Of a stretch of 13,562 bases of DNA, positions 10,623 to 13,562 are shown piece after piece (within the stretch, counting starts at the first letter, position 1; each line of letters starts with the position of its first letter). The notes under the pieces are model-generated. The model saw only the letters and a program-made list of their open reading frames with translations. It searched no databases and was not told the origin of the DNA. Source of the DNA: Xylaria sp. FL1777 (lineage: Eukaryota; Ascomycota; Sordariomycetes; Xylariales; Xylariaceae); contig MU401014.1 of assembly GCA_022578965.1 (NCBI GenBank), positions 1 to 13,562 of the forward strand, read 5' to 3'. Position numbers and translations under genes: made by a program.

Positions 10623-11566
10623 AACTGCTATTTTTTTTGTATTGTTCTATAACTGCTATAATTCTTGTATTGTTTACTAACCGCTATAATTATTGTTTTG
10701 TTTATTAACTGCTATAATTATTATATTATTAAATAACTGCTATTGTTATTATATCGTTAATTAACTACTATTGTTATTATATTATTAAATAATTGCTATA
10801 ATTCTTATATTGTTAAGTAACCGCTATTATTATTGTTTTATTAAATAATTGCTATAATTACTAAATTGTTTATTAACTGCTATTGTTATTTATTATATTG
10901 TTAATTAATTGCTATAATTATTATATTGTTTACTAACTGCTATAATTACTATATTGTTAATTTACTGCTATAATTATTATATTATTAAGTAATTGCTATT
11001 GTTATTATATTATTAACTAACTACTATTATTATTATTTTATTAAGTAATTGCTATAATTATTAAATTGTTTACTAACTGCTATTGTTATTTATTATATAG
11101 TTAAATAATTGCTATAATTACTAAATTGTTTAGTAATTACTATTGTTATTTATTATATTGTTAATTACTTGCTATAATTATTATATTGTTTACTAACTGC
11201 TATAATTATTATATTGTTTACTAACTGCTATAATTATTATATTATTAAATAACTGCTATGATTATTATATTGTTAACTAACTGCTATTATTATTATATTG
11301 TTAAATAACTGCTATAATTATTATATTGTTAACTAATTGCTATTATTAGTTATTATATAGTTAAATAATTGCTATAATTATTGTATTGTTAAGTAATTAC
11401 TATTGTTATTATATTATTAACTAACTGCTATTATTATTATATTATTAAGTAACTGCTATAATTACTATATTGTTAATTAACCGCTATTATTAATTATTAT
11501 ATTGTTAAGTAATTGCTATAATTATTAAACTGTTAAGTAACTACTATTATTATTATTTTAAGTTAC
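10623..11566. repeat. 28-bp satellite array, 33 monomers in a nine-unit higher-order repeat
   Basis: Monomers start at 10623, 10651, 10679 and so on to 11539. Of the 32 spacings, 27 are 28 bp and five are 32 bp (units at 10875, 11075, 11135, 11335 and 11479). The monomer core is AACTGCTATAATTA followed by a TTATATTGTT-like half. Unit types (ATAATTA, ATTGTTA or ATTATTA centre, TATATAG variant, extra four bases) recur every nine monomers. The span 10875-11134 aligns unit by unit with 11135-11394. Units 1-9 fit the same order without the long variants, and units 28-32 match positions 5-9 of a shortened fourth copy. There is no coding potential. It is a candidate subtelomeric satellite, and I know no named family for it. 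Confidence 0.9.
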
Positions 11567-11684
11567 GTTTAAAGAAAAGGTGTTTTTTTTAGAAAACAAA
11601 AAAAAAAAAACAGGAATATTATTATATTATGTGTTATTTAATAAGTTAGTTTTTTAAAAACATATATTGCTAAGAAAAAAAAAA
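11567..11684. other. Junction between satellite and purine-rich zone
   Basis: This is a unique-looking AT-rich bridge of about 120 bp with a poly-T run, an A run and AATATTATTATATTATG. It is where the plus strand changes from T-rich to A/G-rich. The last C before the long C-free stretch is at 11670. Confidence 0.5.
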
Positions 11685-11704
11685 ATGAATTTTATGAAAA
11701 AAAA

Positions 11705-12061
11705 GTAAAGTTTAATAAAAAAGAAGTAAAAGTTAATAAAAAAAAAGTGAAGTTTAATAAAGAAGATATAAAGTTTAATAAAAAAAAAGTAAAAATTAAT
11801 AAAGAAAAAGTAGAAATTAATAAAAAAAAAGTAAAAGTTAATAAAAAAGAAGTAAAGATTAATAAAAAAGAAGTAAAAGTTAATAAAAAAGAAATAAAGG
11901 TTAATAAAAAAGAAGTAGAGGTTAATAAAAAAAAAGTAAAAGTTAATAAAAAAGAAATAAAAATTAATAAAAAAGAAGTAAAAGTTAATAAAAAAGAAGT
12001 AAAGATTAATAAAAAAAAAGTAAAGGGTTATAAAGAAAGGGTAAAGTTTAAAAAAAACAAG
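11705..12061. repeat. 21-bp tandem array, 17 units in perfect phase
   Basis: Units start at 11705 and every 21 bp thereafter to 12041 with no insertion or deletion. The core is GTAAAAGTTAATAAA followed by six A/G bases. Four units (11831, 11873, 11936, 11978) are identical. Units 5-15 (11789-12019) differ from one another only by A/G exchanges. The plus strand is open from 11645 to the stop at 12071-12073, reading as a seven-residue Lys-rich repeat (KKEVKVN-like). No in-frame ATG exists upstream or inside, and the only start-like codon is GTG at 11747. I therefore call this a repeat, not a gene. An exon of a spliced gene is a remote alternative. Confidence 0.88.
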
Positions 12062-12397
12062 ATAAGGATTTAAAAAAAAAAAAATAATAGTTTAAAAATA
12101 CAAAGTAAGGTTTGCAAAAAAAAAGATATAATATTATAAAAAAGAAGTAATGTGTTAAAAAAAAGAGGTAAAGTTAAATGAAAAAAAGATACGGGTTATA
12201 AAAGAAAAAAGGTATTAAATATATATATATAGTAAAAGAAAATATAGAATGTAAATTAATGTTTTAAAAAGGAAATATAAAAGCAAAAAAAAAAAAAAGA
12301 TATAACAAGATATTATAGTAATGTTATTATTTAAAAGGGCAGCAAGTTATAAGTATAAAGTTTATAATGATTGTTTTTTATTTTAGGGAGTAATCTT
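12062..12397. other. Degenerate relatives of the short repeats, no gene
   Basis: The stretch is purine-rich with scattered pieces resembling the neighbouring units, such as TATAAAAAAGAAGTAA near 12134 and GGGTTATAAAAGAAAAAAGG near 12193. It looks like an eroded link between the 21-bp and 22-bp arrays. An AT dinucleotide run lies near 12221-12231, and a lone TTAGGG occurs at 12383-12388. Confidence 0.5.
12383..12388 (+). repeat. Single interstitial TTAGGG
   Basis: One TTAGGG hexamer in telomere orientation lies just before the 22-bp array. A single hexamer can occur by chance, but GGG is rare here, so it may be a remnant of telomere-type sequence. Confidence 0.3.
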
Positions 12398-12419
12398 TGG
12401 TATATTTTATAAAGAAAAA

Positions 12420-12863
12420 GTTGAAGTTTTATGAAGAAAAGGTTCAGGTTTTATAAAGAAAAGGTTGAAGTTTTATAAAGAAAAAGTTAAAGTTTTATAA
12501 AGAAAAAGTTAAAGTTTTAAGAAAAAAAGGTTAAAGTTTTATAAAGAAAAAGTTAAAAATGTATAAAGAAAAGGTTAAAAGTTTAAAAAAAAAAAGTTAA
12601 AGTTTTAAAAAGAAAAGGTTAAAGTTTTATAAAAAAAAAGTTAAAGTTTTATAAAGAAAAAGTTAAAAGTTTATAAAAAGAAAGTTAAAAGTTTTATAAA
12701 AAAGAAGTTAAAAGTTTTATAAAAAAGAGGTTAAGGTTTTATAAAGAAAAGATTAAAGTTTTATAAAAAAGAAGTTAAGGTTTTAAAAAGAAAAAGGTTA
12801 AAAATTTATAAAAAGGAGGTTAAAAGTGTTATAAAAAAGAAGTTAAAAGTTAATAAAGAAAAA
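12420..12863. repeat. 22/23-bp tandem array, 20 units
   Basis: Unit starts are 12420, 12442, 12464, 12486, 12508, 12530, 12552, 12574, 12596, 12618, 12640, 12662, 12684, 12707, 12730, 12752, 12774, 12797, 12819 and 12842. Most units are 22 bp and four (12684, 12707, 12774, 12819) are 23 bp. The core is GTTAAAGTTTTATAAAGAAA. A partial unit precedes the array from about 12401. The first two units are the G-richest, with GAAG or CAGG in place of AAAG. The only C in the array is at 12445. The last unit has TTAATAAAG in place of TTTTATAAAG, as in the 21-bp array, so the two families are probably related. Confidence 0.88.
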
Positions 12864-13152
12864 GTAAAGTTATATATTAAAATATAATTATATAAAGTGT
12901 AAAGGTAAAAATAATATTTTTAAAAAGAATGAATGAAAAAGAAAATATTATTATAAGAGTAAGTAATAAAAGGTAGTATGTAATAAGAAAACAAATGATA
13001 AAAAAAGAAAGAAAAAAAAAAAAATATTAAAGTTATGTTTAAAAGAATATGTTTTGCGGAAAAAAAGAAATAAAATATAGAAAAAAAGGGGCAAAATTGT
13101 GGTAATGGTATAAAATAGGAAAAGTAAAAAAAAATTAGGGTTATGTTATAAG
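12864..13152. other. Purine-rich C-poor stretch, no gene
   Basis: The plus strand is A/G-rich and has three C residues in about 290 bases. No regular tandem period is visible. It probably consists of mutated short-repeat units plus A runs. Confidence 0.5.
13135..13143 (+). repeat. Interstitial telomere-like TTAGGGTTA
   Basis: One and a half telomere repeats stand in the same orientation as the terminal array, about 330 bp inside it. This could be a leftover of an earlier chromosome end or a chance match in G/A-rich DNA. Confidence 0.4.
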
Positions 13153-13178
13153 TTTTTTTTTTTTTTTTTTTTTTTTTT
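13153..13178. repeat. Poly-T run of 26 bases
   Basis: This homopolymer of T is set in an otherwise purine-rich strand, making it the sharpest local strand switch in the last 2 kb. Its length is prone to slippage and sequencing error. It could be a reversed poly-A tail, but no element body is visible. Confidence 0.85.
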
Positions 13179-13415
13179 AGAAGGTATTTTATAAAGAAAA
13201 GGTGAAATTATTAAAAAAGAAAAAGCGTGAAAAAAAGTAAGAAGTATAAAATTTAGAGTTAAGGATGTAATAGAAAAAAAGGGAAAAATAAAAAAGAAAG
13301 AAAAATAAAAAAAAAAAGTGAATTATGGTGTTTTATAAAAAAGAGGTAAAATATTTTTGGGGTTATAAACAGTAATTTTCGGAAATGGGAAAAAATACGC
13401 GTTTTATGAAGAAAA
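13179..13415. other. Purine-rich stretch with isolated short-repeat units
   Basis: Isolated copies resembling the 22-bp unit occur at about 13186 (TTTTATAAAGAAAAGGTGAA) and about 13330 (GTTTTATAAAAAAGAGGTAA). A further relative, GTTTTATGAAGAAAAGG at 13401, runs into the GC-rich cap. No coding sequence is seen. Confidence 0.5.
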
Positions 13416-13471
13416 GGCGCGTTAACCGTTAGAAAAGCACGAGGGTTATCAGGGCCGGGTGCCGGGAAGGG
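13416..13471. other. GC-rich subtelomere-telomere junction
   Basis: This is the only clearly GC-rich segment of the window. It contains GGCGCGTTAACCG, AAAAGCACGAGGG, TTATCAGGG and a tandem pair GCCGGGT/GCCGGGA (13454-13467) before the telomere. CpG and CC/GG steps, nearly absent elsewhere, are intact here. GAGGGTTATCAGGG looks like slightly mutated telomere sequence. It could be the conserved proximal edge of the chromosome cap shared by several chromosome ends (inference). Confidence 0.6.
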
Positions 13472-13562
13472 TTAGGGTTAGGGTTAGGGTTAGGGTTAGG
13501 GTTAGGGTTAGGGTTAGGGTTAGGGTTAGGGTTAGGGTTAGGGTTAGGGTTAGGGTTAGGGT
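13472..13562 (+). repeat. Telomere, 15 perfect TTAGGG repeats
   Basis: TTAGGG begins at 13472, directly after a GGG, and continues without error for 15 units, ending with one extra T at the window edge. The G-rich strand runs 5' to 3' toward the end, which is the orientation telomerase produces at a right chromosome arm. The absence of variant hexamers suggests telomerase-made sequence or collapsed assembly, and the true length is likely greater. Confidence 0.98.

Noticed and set aside
10623..11566. CRISPR-like array of 28-bp repeats
   Set aside because: There are no unique spacers between repeats, since monomers are directly head to tail. The telomere shows this is a eukaryotic chromosome, and no cas-like gene is present.
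11747..12073. 108-codon Lys-rich open frame as a gene
   Set aside because: It starts only at GTG, which is not a normal nuclear start. No in-frame ATG exists from the upstream stop at 11642 onward, and the sequence is the 21-bp tandem repeat. The open frame follows from a step divisible by three in DNA that lacks stop codons in that phase.
13153..13178. Poly-T run as the poly-A tail of a reverse-oriented retroelement
   Set aside because: No element body, target-site duplication or coding trace is visible beside it, and homopolymer slippage explains it as well.

Overview
This window is a chromosome end, read outward to the telomere. The last 91 bases are a perfect TTAGGG array (15 full copies plus one base) on the + strand, so the right edge is the physical end of a eukaryotic chromosome. 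The remaining 13.4 kb is very AT-rich (roughly a quarter G+C in the inner part, lower near the telomere). I see no intact gene, tRNA, rRNA or recognisable transposase or reverse transcriptase in it. A hand count of 180 nt (1321-1500) gives 31 TpA against 18 ApT (ratio 1.7) and (CpA+TpG)/(ApC+GpT) of about 0.8. Both values lie on the mutated side of the usual cut-offs for repeat-induced point mutation (RIP). Together with TTAGGG telomeres this suggests a filamentous ascomycete subtelomere. The taxon is an inference, since many eukaryotes share TTAGGG.

Layout from the inside outward: (1) 1-90, a pure poly-A run, likely where an assembly broke. (2) 91 to about 10,576, a gene-free, RIP-like AT-rich block in which the surviving C and G sit mostly in GpC steps. 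It is interrupted by A-rich or purine tracts (961-1017, 2569-2610, 4764-4828, 5576-5731, 7385-7570), a 60-bp minisatellite (7747-8004) and a 46-bp tandem duplication (9852-9943). (3) 10,623-11,566, a satellite of 33 monomers of 28 bp (five are 32 bp). Variant monomers recur every nine units, giving a higher-order repeat of about 252-260 bp. (4) 11,685-13,430, a strand-asymmetric block almost without C on the + strand. It contains a 21-bp array (17 units in perfect phase), a related 22/23-bp array (20 units), loose relatives of the same motif and a 26-base T run. (5) 13,416-13,471, a short GC-rich, CpG-bearing segment directly abutting the telomere.

No genes work together here. The longest open frames are by-products of low-complexity or tandem-repeat sequence. 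The interest lies in the layered satellite architecture: a higher-order-repeat satellite, then a C-free purine-rich zone, then a GC-rich cap, then the telomere. Any transcript running toward the chromosome end would carry a G/A-rich, C-free stretch before UUAGGG repeats. All counts and alignments were made by eye from the sequence.
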